DNA of 26,208 nt from Phenylobacterium sp. (lineage in GTDB: Bacteria; Pseudomonadota; Alphaproteobacteria; Caulobacterales; Caulobacteraceae): positions 1-26,208 of the forward strand of contig JAHUZY010000258.1 in NCBI GenBank assembly GCA_019264505.1. Direction: 5' to 3'. The notes under the pieces are model-generated. The model was not told where the DNA came from, searched no databases, and saw nothing but the letters and a program-made list of their open reading frames with translations. The translations under genes and the position numbers were made by a program. Shown here piece by piece: positions 1 to 8,022 of this stretch (its first letter is position 1; the number at the start of each line of letters is the position of its first letter).

Positions 1-18
1 CTTTGTCATGTTGACGAA

Positions 19-34
19 GCGCCGGTTACGGCGC
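19..34 (-). terminator. Hairpin over the lipoprotein stop codon, possible terminator
   Basis: A perfect 6-bp stem (GCGCCG / CGGCGC) with a GTTA loop spans the TAA stop of the minus-strand lipoprotein gene. In the direction of that gene the stem is followed by TTCGTC rather than a clear U-run, so intrinsic termination is only possible, not shown. Confidence 0.25.
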
Positions 35-601
35 GGGGCGCATGATCCTCGGACCCAGGTTTTCAAGCACCGCCCGGGCGTCGAAGGCGTTGGGATCGCC
101 GGCCGGCTTGGCGCCGCGATACATCACGACCTCAGCGGTAGCCTCGAACCGCTCCACGGTGCGCACGTCCACCCGATCGGCCCAGAAGGGGTCGCCCCAA
201 TAGGGATCCCAGGTGCGCCAGCTATAGGCCGAATAGTAGCGCCAGTGGGGGCGCCAGTAGGAATAGCGCGGGCCATACCAGGGATTGTAGAAGGGGTCGG
301 GCTGCACATAGGTGCGCGCATCCCGGTCGGTCGCCCGGGTGACGATGGAAAAGCCATCATAGCCCTGCTGCACGGTCAGCTCGGCCGCCCGGTAGAGCAG
401 ATAGCCCTCCACCGTCTCGCGGCCCGTCAGGCTGTTGCCCGCGAAGCTGACCCGCCAGCGGTCCGGCTCGACCCGCATCTCGGAATAGCCGCCAGACACC
501 GCGGCGCCTGGAAGGTTCGGCTGATAGGGCGTCGCCGTGGCGCATGCGCTCAGCCCGGCCAGAAGGGCGAGGGCGACAACGGGACCCGATAGTCTTTTCA
601 T
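26..601 (-). CDS. Secreted lipoprotein, CC0125/CC1285-like family
   Basis: This encodes a 191-residue protein of unknown function that is probably anchored in the outer membrane or periplasm. It begins with a lysine/arginine n-region, a hydrophobic stretch and a lipobox (LSAC) with the acylated cysteine at about residue 20. The middle, roughly residues 100-140, is very rich in Tyr, Trp, Pro and Arg. It resembles the small lipoprotein family named after Caulobacter CC0125/CC1285; that assignment is from memory. The frame is open 44 codons further upstream. I chose the ATG at 601 because the signal peptide starts there and an AAGGA ribosome site lies at 613-617, 11 bases before it. No pathway can be inferred from its neighbours, since the next gene is divergent. 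Confidence 0.8.
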   Translation of the reverse strand: MKRLSGPVVALALLAGLSACATATPYQPNLPGAAVSGGYSEMRVEPDRWRVSFAGNSLTGRETVEGYLLYRAAELTVQQGYDGFSIVTRATDRDARTYVQPDPFYNPWYGPRYSYWRPHWRYYSAYSWRTWDPYWGDPFWADRVDVRTVERFEATAEVVMYRGAKPAGDPNAFDARAVLENLGPRIMRPAP

Positions 602-919
602 GTTCGTCTCGTTCCTTGAGAACGTCCCCCGAACGCTCTGCGGCAGACTAGGCCAACACCGTGGCGCAATTTTGGTTGCCCGGCCACTCCCGCCGCCCGG
701 CCCAGGCTGTTGGCCCCAATCGGCGGATGACATTTTCGTGTGCGCGACCGGTGGGCGTCAGCGACCGCCTTCGCCCAAAACGGGAGCCTCTTCACGGTCT
801 TAGACGACCCCGCGCGCCACATGGCGTGGGACGTGCAGATCAAGGCGCTGTAGATTTCACTTAATTCCTATTGAGACACTAGGGTAGTATCCCAGGGTCT
901 GAGAAGTCAGGGGCGGGCG
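602..919. other. Divergent intergenic region, no gene seen
   Basis: This 318-bp gap separates the divergently transcribed lipoprotein and TSUP permease genes and must hold both promoters. Open frames here are short, lack credible ribosome sites and encode low-complexity peptides. An AT-richer patch at about 857-895 lies just upstream of the permease and contains TTAA-N7-TGAG, only a partial match to a CtrA box. I could not place a convincing -35/-10 pair. Confidence 0.5.
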
Positions 920-1690
920 ATGGAATCGGACTTCATGCTGTTTGCGGCGGTGGGCTTCGCCGCCCAGCTGGTGGATGGCGCCCTGGGCATGGCTTACGGC
1001 GTCGTCTCCACCACGACCCTGCTGGCCATGGGCGTGTCGCCGGCCAACGCCTCGGCCAGCGTCCACGCCGCCAAGGTGTTCACCGGGGCGGCCTCGGCGG
1101 TGTCACACGCCCTCCACAAGAACATCAACTGGCGCCTGCTGGCCCTGCTCGCCACCGGCGGCGTGGTCGGCGGCGTCGCCGGCACCTACCTGCTGACCTC
1201 GATCGATGGGGACACGATCAAGCCCTATGTGGTCGGCTGGCTCGGCCTCATGGGGCTGGTGATCCTCTACCGCGCCTGGAAGGGCGTTCGACCCAAGCCC
1301 TTCTCCTGGAAGAGCCCCATGCCGCTCGGCGTGCTCGGGGGCTTCTTCGATGCGGTGGGCGGTGGCGGATGGGGACCGGTGGTCACCTCCACCCTGCTCG
1401 GCTCAGGCGCCGATCCGCGCAAGGCGATCGGCACCACAAACGCCGCCGAGTTCTTCGTCGCCACTGCGGTCTCGGCGGCCTTTCTCTCGGCCCTGCTGTC
1501 GGGCCATTGGGAGACCGAGGGCCTGCGCGACCACCTGTCTTCGGTCCTGGGGCTGATCGCCGGCGGGGTGGTTGCGGCCCCCCTGGCCGGATGGATGACC
1601 AAGGTCCTGCCGATCCGCGCCCTGACCTGGTTCGTGGGTGTTCTGGTCACGGGCCTGGCGATCTGGCAGGCGGTGGTTCTCTTCCTGTAG
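920..1690 (+). CDS. Sulfite exporter TauE/SafE (TSUP) family permease
   Basis: This is a 256-residue polytopic inner-membrane protein. TSUP proteins are thought to move sulfite, sulfoacetate or other small organosulfur anions, and the substrate here is unknown. The family's internal duplication is visible: the N-terminal half has FAAQLVDGALGMAYG (about residues 12-26) and the second half has the matching GGFFDAVGGGGWGP followed by GTTNAAEFF. About eight hydrophobic segments are present and the length is usual for the family. The start is the first ATG. A second ATG six codons later is possible, and the ribosome site is a loose AGGGG-like stretch. No sulfur-metabolism genes lie nearby, so context does not help with the substrate. 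Confidence 0.88.
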   Translation: MESDFMLFAAVGFAAQLVDGALGMAYGVVSTTTLLAMGVSPANASASVHAAKVFTGAASAVSHALHKNINWRLLALLATGGVVGGVAGTYLLTSIDGDTIKPYVVGWLGLMGLVILYRAWKGVRPKPFSWKSPMPLGVLGGFFDAVGGGGWGPVVTSTLLGSGADPRKAIGTTNAAEFFVATAVSAAFLSALLSGHWETEGLRDHLSSVLGLIAGGVVAAPLAGWMTKVLPIRALTWFVGVLVTGLAIWQAVVLFL

Positions 1691-1721
1691 CCCCGACCTG
1701 ACCAAGGCGATCAGATCGGGG
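1691..1721. terminator. Stem-loop between convergent genes, possible terminator
   Basis: Immediately after the permease stop, CCCCGA pairs with TCGGGG. After one mismatch, CTGA pairs with TCAG, giving a stem of about ten pairs around a short loop. There is no U-run on either strand, so a factor-assisted or bidirectional terminator is the most that can be proposed. Confidence 0.4.
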
Positions 1722-1744
1722 CCAGGGGTCACGGCGCCCAGGCC

Positions 1745-2149
1745 TCAGGCGCCCACCGTCACCAGGATCCAGATGATCCGGCCTGCGGCCCCCAGCAGCA
1801 GGGCGGCGGCGGCGACGAACTGGATGATGAAGCCCAGCTCCCGCTTTCCGGGATCGGCCACATAGCCGAAGGCGTAGAGCAGCCGCCCGACGATCCAGAC
1901 CACGCCCAGGCCAGCGGCGATCAGATCGTTCCAGTAGATGGCGAACAGCCACAGGGCCGGCAGAAAGATGGGCAGCCATTCCAGGGTGTTGGCCTGCACC
2001 CGGATATGCCGCTCCAGCACCGGATCACCGGTCATGGCCGGGGCCTGGACGCCGCTGACCCGCCGGGCGCCGGCGACACGGATTCCCATCCAGAAATAGA
2101 CCAGCAGCGCGGCGATTGTGACCAGAGCGACCCAGCTGTGCGGACCCAT
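1745..2149 (-). CDS. MAPEG family membrane protein
   Basis: This is a 134-residue, four-helix membrane protein of the MAPEG superfamily (membrane-associated proteins in eicosanoid and glutathione metabolism). The diagnostic parts are RVQANTLEWLPIFLPALW (about residues 50-67), which carries the N-x-x-E of the glutathione-binding region, and GRLLYAFGYVADPGKRELG (about 87-105). Bacterial members often have glutathione transferase or peroxidase activity, but the substrate of this one cannot be read from sequence. The start is fixed by an AAGGGGG ribosome site at 2158-2164, eight bases from the ATG. It faces the TSUP gene tail to tail and is divergent from the next gene. Confidence 0.88.
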   Translation of the reverse strand: MGPHSWVALVTIAALLVYFWMGIRVAGARRVSGVQAPAMTGDPVLERHIRVQANTLEWLPIFLPALWLFAIYWNDLIAAGLGVVWIVGRLLYAFGYVADPGKRELGFIIQFVAAAALLLGAAGRIIWILVTVGA

Positions 2150-2361
2150 GACGAATTCCCCCTTCTTGTGGGTTTTGACGGCGCCGCTTGGCGCTCGGGG
2201 GGCACAGTGGCACGGGTCGCGACCGGCCGGAACAGGCTCTCGGGTACAGCGGCTGCGGCGGTCCCGACCGAGCCCGGCCCTAGGGCGGCGGCGGGAGATT
2301 CCGCGGCGGCCCAGGGAACGAACCTGCCTTCGGCCTCCGTTTAGTGGGCATCGTCCCCCTC

Positions 2362-2366
2362 AGGAG
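2362..2366 (+). promoter_or_regulatory. Ribosome binding site that selects a GTG start
   Basis: AGGAG lies seven bases before the GTG at 2374. The longer reading from the GTG at 2344 has no such site, so the shorter protein is preferred. Confidence 0.7.
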
Positions 2367-2373
2367 CCGCCCC

Positions 2374-2928
2374 GTGTCCTCTGTCCACAATTCCGACGGC
2401 GCCTGGCGCCGACGCGCCGACAAGGCGGTGTCCCTGTTCAAGGGCGCCCGCAGCTTCGCCGCCGGCGAGCCCGCTGACCGTGCGCCGACCACCACCTTCC
2501 GCCTGCCTGGCGGGGGGCGGATGCGGCTGTCCACAGACCGGGTGCGGGCCAAGCCCGCCCTGTCGCCCCAGGTCTCGTTCATGCTCGGCCAGAACGCCAT
2601 CGGCCTCGGGGTCTGGGGCTTGTTCTTTCCCAACGGCGTCCATCGCTTCCTGGGGCTGACCGGCTCTCCTCAGACCACCCAACTCCTGTTTGGCGCCCGG
2701 GAGATGGTCACCGGCATCGGCCTGTTCTCCGACCCCACCCGGTCGGGGGTGCTGTGGGCGAGGGTGGCCGGGGACGTGTTCGACATCGCTGTGCTCAGCA
2801 CTCTGAACCGCCGCAGCAACCCGCAGCAATCCAACGCCCGTCTGGCCCTGGGGGTCGTGCTGGCCGTCACCGCCCTGGATGTGATCACCGCCACCCGCAT
2901 GACCAACGTCAAGCGCAACCGCGCCTAA
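2374..2928 (+). CDS. Small membrane protein of unknown function
   Basis: This 184-residue protein has a hydrophilic, basic N-terminal third (about residues 1-65) followed by three or four hydrophobic segments. These include a stretch at about 70-90 (GQNAIGLGVWGLFFP), one around GAREMVTGIGLF, one around VAGDVFDIAVL and a C-terminal LALGVVLAVTALDVIT. The motif of a Gly-Ala-Arg-Glu stretch followed by a helix and a later Asp-rich helix recalls small DUF4267-type membrane proteins; I am not certain of that. It ends 12 bases before the alcohol dehydrogenase gene and the two are probably co-transcribed. The GTG start is supported by the AGGAG at 2362-2366. No function is proposed. Confidence 0.75.
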   Translation: MSSVHNSDGAWRRRADKAVSLFKGARSFAAGEPADRAPTTTFRLPGGGRMRLSTDRVRAKPALSPQVSFMLGQNAIGLGVWGLFFPNGVHRFLGLTGSPQTTQLLFGAREMVTGIGLFSDPTRSGVLWARVAGDVFDIAVLSTLNRRSNPQQSNARLALGVVLAVTALDVITATRMTNVKRNRA

Positions 2929-2940
2929 GAGGACCGCCCC

Positions 2941-4116
2941 ATGAAAGCCATCTGCTGGCAAGGCAAGAAGGACCTCCGCTGCGAAGAGGTGCCGGACCCG
3001 ATCATCGAAGACCCCAAGGACGCCATCATCCGCGTCACCTCCACCTGCATCTGCGGATCTGACCTGCACCTGATGAACGGCCTCGTGCCCACCATGTGCG
3101 TCGGCGACGTCATGGGCCATGAGGCCATGGGGGAAGTGGTGGAGGTCGGACCCCAGGCCCGGGCCGGGGGACTGAAGGTGGGTGACCGGGTCGTGGTCCC
3201 CTTCCAGATGACCTGCGGTGAATGCGAGCAGTGCCAGGCCGGCAACTTCTCGGTCTGCCAGACCACCAATCGCAACTCTGACCTCGCCAAGGCCTTCTTC
3301 GGCGACACCACGGCAGGGCTGTTTGGCTATTCGCACATCACCGGCGGCTATGCCGGCGGCCAGGCCGAGTATCTGCGGGTGCCCTTCGCCGCCACCACCC
3401 TGATCAAGGTGCCCGTGACCGGTGAGGACGAAAAATACCTGTTCCTCAGCGACATCCTGCCCACCGGCTGGCAGGCGGCGGCGTTCGCCGATATCCAGCC
3501 GACGGACACGGTCGCCGTGTGGGGGTGTGGCCCCGTGGGCCTGTTCACCATCCAGTCGGCGCTGATCCAGGGCGCCAAGCGGGTGATCGCCATTGATGAC
3601 GTGCCCGAGCGGCTGGCGATGGCCGCAGGCCTGGGGGCGGAGGTTCTCGACCGTAGCCAGGCCAAGGTGCTGCCCACCCTGAAGGACATGACCGATGGCC
3701 ACGGGCCGGAGAAGTGCATCGACGCCGTCGGCCTGGAGGCCCACGGGCCGACCCCCCTGTTGGGCCTCATCGACAAGGTGCAGACTGGCCTCAAACTTGA
3801 AACCGAGCGCCCGGTGGCCCTGCGCGAGGCGATCATGGCCTGCAAGGCCGCAGGCACGGTGTCGGTGCCGGGCGTCTACGGCGGGCTCGCCAACATGATC
3901 CCCCTGGGGGCCATGATGAACAAGGGCCTGACCATCCGCACCGGTCAGACCCACGTGCGCCGCTGGTCCGACGATCTGCTCCGCCGGATCGACGAAGGCC
4001 AGATCGATCCGACCTTCCTCATCACCCACACCGTGCCTCTCGGCCGGGGCCCGGAAATGTACAAGACCTTCCGGGACAAGCAGGACGGCTGCGTGAAGGT
4101 GGTTCTGAAACCCTGA
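2941..4116 (+). CDS. Zinc-dependent alcohol dehydrogenase, formaldehyde dehydrogenase-like
   Basis: This is a 391-residue cytoplasmic medium-chain dehydrogenase/reductase. Catalytic zinc ligands are visible as Cys38 (CGSD) and His60-Glu61 (GHE), with a further acidic candidate at Asp171. The structural zinc site is complete with Cys92, Cys95, Cys98 and Cys106. The Rossmann glycine motif GCGPVG is at 195-200, with an acidic residue near 219 that favours NAD over NADP. The long insert between the zinc lobes and the overall length fit the glutathione-independent formaldehyde dehydrogenase-like subgroup, whose members vary in substrate. GAGGA at 2929-2933 lies seven bases before the ATG. The upstream membrane gene is probably in the same transcript. 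Which alcohol or aldehyde is used cannot be told. Confidence 0.9.
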   Translation: MKAICWQGKKDLRCEEVPDPIIEDPKDAIIRVTSTCICGSDLHLMNGLVPTMCVGDVMGHEAMGEVVEVGPQARAGGLKVGDRVVVPFQMTCGECEQCQAGNFSVCQTTNRNSDLAKAFFGDTTAGLFGYSHITGGYAGGQAEYLRVPFAATTLIKVPVTGEDEKYLFLSDILPTGWQAAAFADIQPTDTVAVWGCGPVGLFTIQSALIQGAKRVIAIDDVPERLAMAAGLGAEVLDRSQAKVLPTLKDMTDGHGPEKCIDAVGLEAHGPTPLLGLIDKVQTGLKLETERPVALREAIMACKAAGTVSVPGVYGGLANMIPLGAMMNKGLTIRTGQTHVRRWSDDLLRRIDEGQIDPTFLITHTVPLGRGPEMYKTFRDKQDGCVKVVLKP

Positions 4117-4141
4117 GGCTCGGGGCGCGATCGTCTAGGGC

Positions 4142-5374
4142 TCAGCGCCCCCGGCGGTCGCGCTTGGCGGTCCCGCGCAGGCGCAGGGCGTTGAGCTTGA
4201 TGAAACCGGCCGCATCGCGCTGGTCGTAGGCCACCTTGCCCTCTTCGAAGGTGACCAGCTCCTGGTCGTACAGGGAGTAGGGGCTGGAGCGGCCGATGAC
4301 CGTGACATTGCCCTTGTAGAGCTTCACCCGCACCTGGCCGGCCACATGGGCCTGGGAGTGGTCGATGGCCGCCTGCAGCATCTCGCGCTCAGGGCTGAAC
4401 CAGAAGCCGTTATAGATCAGCTCCGCATAACGGGGCATCAGCTCGTCCTTCAGGTGAGCCGCGCCGCGGTCCAGGGTGATCGACTCGATGCCCCGGTGGG
4501 CGGCCAGCAGGATGGTTCCGCCAGGCGTCTCGTAGACGCCGCGGGACTTCATGCCCACGAAGCGGTTCTCCACCAGGTCCAGGCGGCCGATGCCGTTGTC
4601 GTGGCCCAGCTGATTGAGGCGGGTGAGCAGGGCGGCCGGCGACAGGGCCTCGCCATCGATGGCGATGGGATCGCCCTTCTCGAAGTCGATCGTGATGATG
4701 GTGGCCTTGTCCGGCGCATCCTCCGGCGAGAGGGTGCGCATGTGGACGAATTCCGGGGCTTCCACCGCCGGGTCCTCCAGCACCTTCCCCTCGGAGGAGG
4801 AGTGCAGCAGGTTGGCGTCGACGCTGAACGGCGCCTCACCGCGCTTGTCCTTGGTGATCTGGATCTGGTGTTTCTCGGCGAAGTCCAGCAGGGCCTCGCG
4901 GCTCTTGAAGTCCCATTCGCGCCAGGGCGCGATCACATGGATGTCGGGCTCCAGCGCATAATAGCCGAGCTCGAAGCGGACCTGGTCATTGCCCTTGCCG
5001 GTGGCCCCGTGGCTGACGGCGTCGGCGCCGGTCATCCGGGCGATCTCGATCTGGCGCTTGGCGATCAGGGGCCGGGCGATGGAGGTGCCCAGCAGGTACT
5101 GGCCCTCGTAGACCGTATTGGCCCGGAACATCGGGAAGACGAAGTCGCGGACGAACTCCTCGCGGACATCCTCGATGAAGATGTTCTCGGGTTTCACGCC
5201 CGCGGCCAGGGCCTTGGCCCGCGCCGGCTCGATCTCTTCGCCCTGGCCGAGGTCGGCGGTGAAGGTCACCACCTCGGCCCCGTACTCGGTCTGCAGCCAC
5301 TTCAGGATGATCGAGGTGTCCAGGCCGCCGGAATAGGCGAGAACGACTTTCTTGATCGGCTTGTCGGCGGCCAT
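4142..5374 (-). CDS. argG: Argininosuccinate synthase
   Basis: ArgG joins citrulline and aspartate using ATP to make argininosuccinate, the next-to-last step of arginine synthesis, in the cytoplasm. The 410-residue length is usual. The N-type ATP pyrophosphatase PP-loop AYSGGLDTS is at residues 13-21, and the citrulline/aspartate-binding [13 protein letters not shown] segment follows at about 137-149. The ATG at 5374 gives the expected N-terminus, but the sequence before it has only a weak AAAGA-like ribosome site. No other arg gene is in the window. The convergent alcohol dehydrogenase ends 25 bases away. Confidence 0.97.
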   Translation of the reverse strand: MAADKPIKKVVLAYSGGLDTSIILKWLQTEYGAEVVTFTADLGQGEEIEPARAKALAAGVKPENIFIEDVREEFVRDFVFPMFRANTVYEGQYLLGTSIARPLIAKRQIEIARMTGADAVSHGATGKGNDQVRFELGYYALEPDIHVIAPWREWDFKSREALLDFAEKHQIQITKDKRGEAPFSVDANLLHSSSEGKVLEDPAVEAPEFVHMRTLSPEDAPDKATIITIDFEKGDPIAIDGEALSPAALLTRLNQLGHDNGIGRLDLVENRFVGMKSRGVYETPGGTILLAAHRGIESITLDRGAAHLKDELMPRYAELIYNGFWFSPEREMLQAAIDHSQAHVAGQVRVKLYKGNVTVIGRSSPYSLYDQELVTFEEGKVAYDQRDAAGFIKLNALRLRGTAKRDRRGR

Positions 5375-5420
5375 GGGGCGAGGTCTTTCGAGTGGGTCGG
5401 AGATTTGAAAACTGGCGCGG

Positions 5421-5457
5421 CTTTAAGATCGAACGGGGCGTCCGTTCAAGACTTAAG
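5421..5457. repeat. Inverted repeat upstream of argG and over the upstream gene's stop
   Basis: A perfect GAACGG-GGCGT-CCGTTC hairpin (5431-5447) lies inside a longer imperfect dyad whose outer arms are CTTTAAG and CTTAAG. It covers the stop codon of the minus-strand membrane gene and sits about 47-83 bases before the argG ATG. It could terminate the upstream transcript, act as an operator for argG, or both. There is no clean U-run. Confidence 0.45.
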
Positions 5458-5811
5458 CGCGCCTTCCTGGTCAAGCTGGGTCATGGCCGCGTGCAGCCAG
5501 CGCAGGTGATAGAGGGCGAAGACCCCGGCCAGGGTGGCGCGAATGCCGAAGAGCACCAGGGCGTCGGGCGTGCCCGGCGCGGTCTGCCGGTTCTGCCAGA
5601 GCAGCATGAGGCTGATCACGAAGGCGATCCCAGGGATCAGCAGCAGGGCCACATGGCGTGGGACCCGCATCATGGCCCGCCCGTCGCGAGCAAATTGCAG
5701 CGGCATCTTGGTGTCCGCCGGAACCCGCGCCCAGGCCTTGTGCGAGGCGCTGGCCATGATCGACAGGGAGACGATCCACAGGGCGTCGCCCACAATGCCC
5801 AGCCAGTTCAT
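5446..5811 (-). CDS. Small three-helix membrane protein, unknown function
   Basis: This 121-residue protein has about three hydrophobic segments: the N-terminus (about residues 4-20), a strong helix near 53-71 (VALLLIPGIAFVISLMLLW) and one near 84-100 (LVLFGIRATLAGVFALYHL). A basic, hydrophilic loop sits between the first two. I do not recognise the family. The start is supported by GGGGAG at 5818-5823, six bases before the ATG. It lies 71 bases downstream of kup on the same strand and could be read through from it. A hairpin in the gap makes separate transcription equally possible. Confidence 0.72.
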   Translation of the reverse strand: MNWLGIVGDALWIVSLSIMASASHKAWARVPADTKMPLQFARDGRAMMRVPRHVALLLIPGIAFVISLMLLWQNRQTAPGTPDALVLFGIRATLAGVFALYHLRWLHAAMTQLDQEGALKS

Positions 5812-5858
5812 CGATTTCTCCCCGCAGCCTTGGTCGCCCGACCCATGGCCCAGTTAGG

Positions 5859-5881
5859 GCCGCTGAGTCCAGGCCAGCGGC
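5859..5881 (-). terminator. Hairpin just after the kup stop, possible terminator
   Basis: GCCGCTG (5859-5865) pairs perfectly with CAGCGGC (5875-5881) around a nine-base loop, starting one base after the kup stop. No U-run follows. It overlaps a smaller alternative hairpin, GGCCC-agtta-GGGCC (5847-5861). Confidence 0.35.
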
Positions 5882-5882
5882 G

Positions 5883-7799
5883 TCAGACCGTGACCTGGGT
5901 GCCCAGCTCCACCACTCGGCCGGGCGGAATCTTGAAGAAGTCGGTGGGATTGGCCGCATTGCGCATCAGATAGATGAACAGCCGGTCCTGCCAGAGCGGC
6001 ATGCCCGACTGGGCCGAGGGCACCACCGAGCGGCGGCCCAGGAAGAAGCTGGTGGCCATGATGTCGAACTTCAGGCCGAGCTTGCGGCAAAGCCCAAGCG
6101 CCTTGGGCAGGTTCGGGCTCTCCATGAAGCCGTAGGAGACCACGACCTTCTTGAAGTCCTCGTTGACCGGCTCGATCTTGATCCGGTCCTCATCCTTGAC
6201 CCGCGGGGTCTCGGTGGTGCGGACGGTCAGGATGACATTCTTCTCGTGCAGCACCTTGTTGTGCTTGAGGTTGTGCATCAGGGCGACGGGCGCGACATCG
6301 GGGTCCGAGGTCAGGAAGATGGCCGTGCCCGGGGCCCGATGCGGCGCGCGGGCCTTGAGAATTTCGGTCAGCTCTGTGTGCTGGATGCTGTCGCGTGGGG
6401 TCTTGTCGGTGAGGATCTGAGCGCCGCGGGTCCAGGTCCACATGACGATCATCAAGACCGCGCCCATGACCAGCGGGAACCAGGCGCCCTGGGGGATCTT
6501 CAGCAGGTTTGACGAGACGAACACCAGGTCGATGATGCCAAAGAAGCCGGCCGCCAGGGCCGCCTGCCACCAGGGTCGCTTCCAGAGCGCGCCGATGATC
6601 ACGAAGAACAGCAAGGTGTCGACAAACATCGAGCCGGTGACCGCGATGCCGTAGGCGGCCGCCAGGTTGGACGAGTTCTGGAACATGGCCAGCAGGGCCA
6701 GCACCCCCACCAGCAGCATCATGTTCACCTGCGGCACATAGATCTGGCCGGCCAGGGTCTCGCTGGTCCGTCGGATGTCGATGCGCGGCAGCAGGCCAAG
6801 CTGCACGGCCTGCTGAGTGACCGAGAACGCGCCGGTGATCACCGCCTGGCTGGCGATGACGGTGGCCGCCGTGGCCAGGATCAGAACCGGCCAGAAGGCC
6901 GCCTCGGGAATCATCGCAAAGAACGGGTTCAGCCGGGCGTCCGGGTTGTCCAGCACCATGGCGCCCTGGCCCAGATAGTTCAGCAGCAGAGCCGGGAAGA
7001 CCAGGCCTGCCCAGGCCGCGCGGATCGGGCCTTTGCCGAAATGGCCCATGTCGGCGTAGAGCGCCTCAGCGCCGGTGACGGCCAGGAAGACGCTACCCAG
7101 GATGACGAAGCCCAGGAAGCCGTTGTCCAGCAGGAACAGCACGCCGTAGTGCGGCGACAGCCCCATCAGAATGCGCGGATCATCAAAGATGTGCAGGACG
7201 CCCAGCCCCGCCAGGGTGATGAACCACAGGGCGGTGATGGGTCCGAAATAGCGCGCCACGCTGGCGGTGCCCTTGGACTGCACCATGAACAGGGCGATCA
7301 GGATACCCGCCGAGATCGGCAGCACGAAGGACGACAGGGCCCCGCCGACGCCAGGGGCCACCTTCAGCCCTTCCACCGCGCTGAGCACCGACAGGGCCGG
7401 GGTGATGATGCCGTCGGCGTAGAACAGGGCCGCGCCCATCATGCCGAGGAAGAAGACCAGCACCGACCGCCGCCCGAGGGACCGCTGGGCCAGGGCCATC
7501 AGGGCGAGCGTCCCGCCCTCGCCCTTGTTGTCGGCCTGGAGCAGGAAGATGACGTATTTCAGGGTGACGATGAGGATCAGCGCCCAGGTGACCAGGGACA
7601 CCACCCCGAACACCGCCAGCTCATCGGTCCCGCCACTGCGGGAATGGGCCAGGGCCTCGCGCATGGCGTAGAGCGGACTGGTCCCGATATCGCCGAAGAC
7701 CACACCAACCGAACCCAGGGCGAGCGCCCAGAATCCTTCCGGCTTGGGATGGGACGCGTCGGAATGCGCCTCGGCAGCCGATGGGGTCGGCTCACTCAT
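5883..7799 (-). CDS. kup: Kup-type low-affinity potassium uptake protein
   Basis: Kup (TrkD) is a proton-coupled potassium importer of the KUP/HAK/KT family in the inner membrane. The 638-residue protein shows the family's hallmark GDIGTSPLYA near residue 36 in the first helix and about twelve membrane segments up to about residue 450. A cytoplasmic C-terminal domain ends in the characteristic TDFFKIPPGRVVELG. A longer reading from a TTG three bases upstream is possible. I chose the ATG at 7799 because the GGAGAG ribosome site is five bases away, whereas it would be only two bases from the TTG. The gene is divergent from the SDR gene across 223 bases. Alphaproteobacteria often carry several kup copies, so paralogy cannot be judged here. 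Confidence 0.95.
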   Translation of the reverse strand: MSEPTPSAAEAHSDASHPKPEGFWALALGSVGVVFGDIGTSPLYAMREALAHSRSGGTDELAVFGVVSLVTWALILIVTLKYVIFLLQADNKGEGGTLALMALAQRSLGRRSVLVFFLGMMGAALFYADGIITPALSVLSAVEGLKVAPGVGGALSSFVLPISAGILIALFMVQSKGTASVARYFGPITALWFITLAGLGVLHIFDDPRILMGLSPHYGVLFLLDNGFLGFVILGSVFLAVTGAEALYADMGHFGKGPIRAAWAGLVFPALLLNYLGQGAMVLDNPDARLNPFFAMIPEAAFWPVLILATAATVIASQAVITGAFSVTQQAVQLGLLPRIDIRRTSETLAGQIYVPQVNMMLLVGVLALLAMFQNSSNLAAAYGIAVTGSMFVDTLLFFVIIGALWKRPWWQAALAAGFFGIIDLVFVSSNLLKIPQGAWFPLVMGAVLMIVMWTWTRGAQILTDKTPRDSIQHTELTEILKARAPHRAPGTAIFLTSDPDVAPVALMHNLKHNKVLHEKNVILTVRTTETPRVKDEDRIKIEPVNEDFKKVVVSYGFMESPNLPKALGLCRKLGLKFDIMATSFFLGRRSVVPSAQSGMPLWQDRLFIYLMRNAANPTDFFKIPPGRVVELGTQVTV

Positions 7800-7804
7800 C
7801 AAGA

Positions 7805-7810
7805 CTCTCC
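7805..7810 (-). promoter_or_regulatory. Ribosome binding site deciding the kup start
   Basis: GGAGAG on the minus strand lies five bases before the ATG at 7799 and too close to the alternative TTG at 7802, so it selects the ATG. Confidence 0.65.
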
Positions 7811-8022
7811 GGAGACCGTGGGGGCGGCGTTTGGATGTTCCAGACAGGACGTCTGAGCCCCGACGATGCGGCGGGCGCGATACACCCTTTCCGCACGGGG
7901 TTCAATCGCAGGGCCGGATTCGCCGCAGGGAGGATCGGCTTGCCGCGGGCCGCGACCTTCTCCACCTTCCCCCGACGAGGGGGCCGATCAGGACGGGTCC
8001 GCAGAGCTTTGCAGGAGCGCCC

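Noticed and set aside
598..843. Small frames in the gap between the lipoprotein and the TSUP gene
   Set aside because: They overlap each other on both strands, have no ribosome sites and encode Arg/Pro/Ala-rich low-complexity peptides.
2341..4029. 562-codon minus-strand open frame opposite the alcohol dehydrogenase
   Set aside because: It has the same antisense shadow effect; the zinc and Rossmann motifs on the plus strand show which frame is real.
7841..7855. CAGAC-aggac-GTCTG inverted repeat upstream of kup
   Set aside because: Five-base arms are too short to distinguish from chance in a 220-base region.
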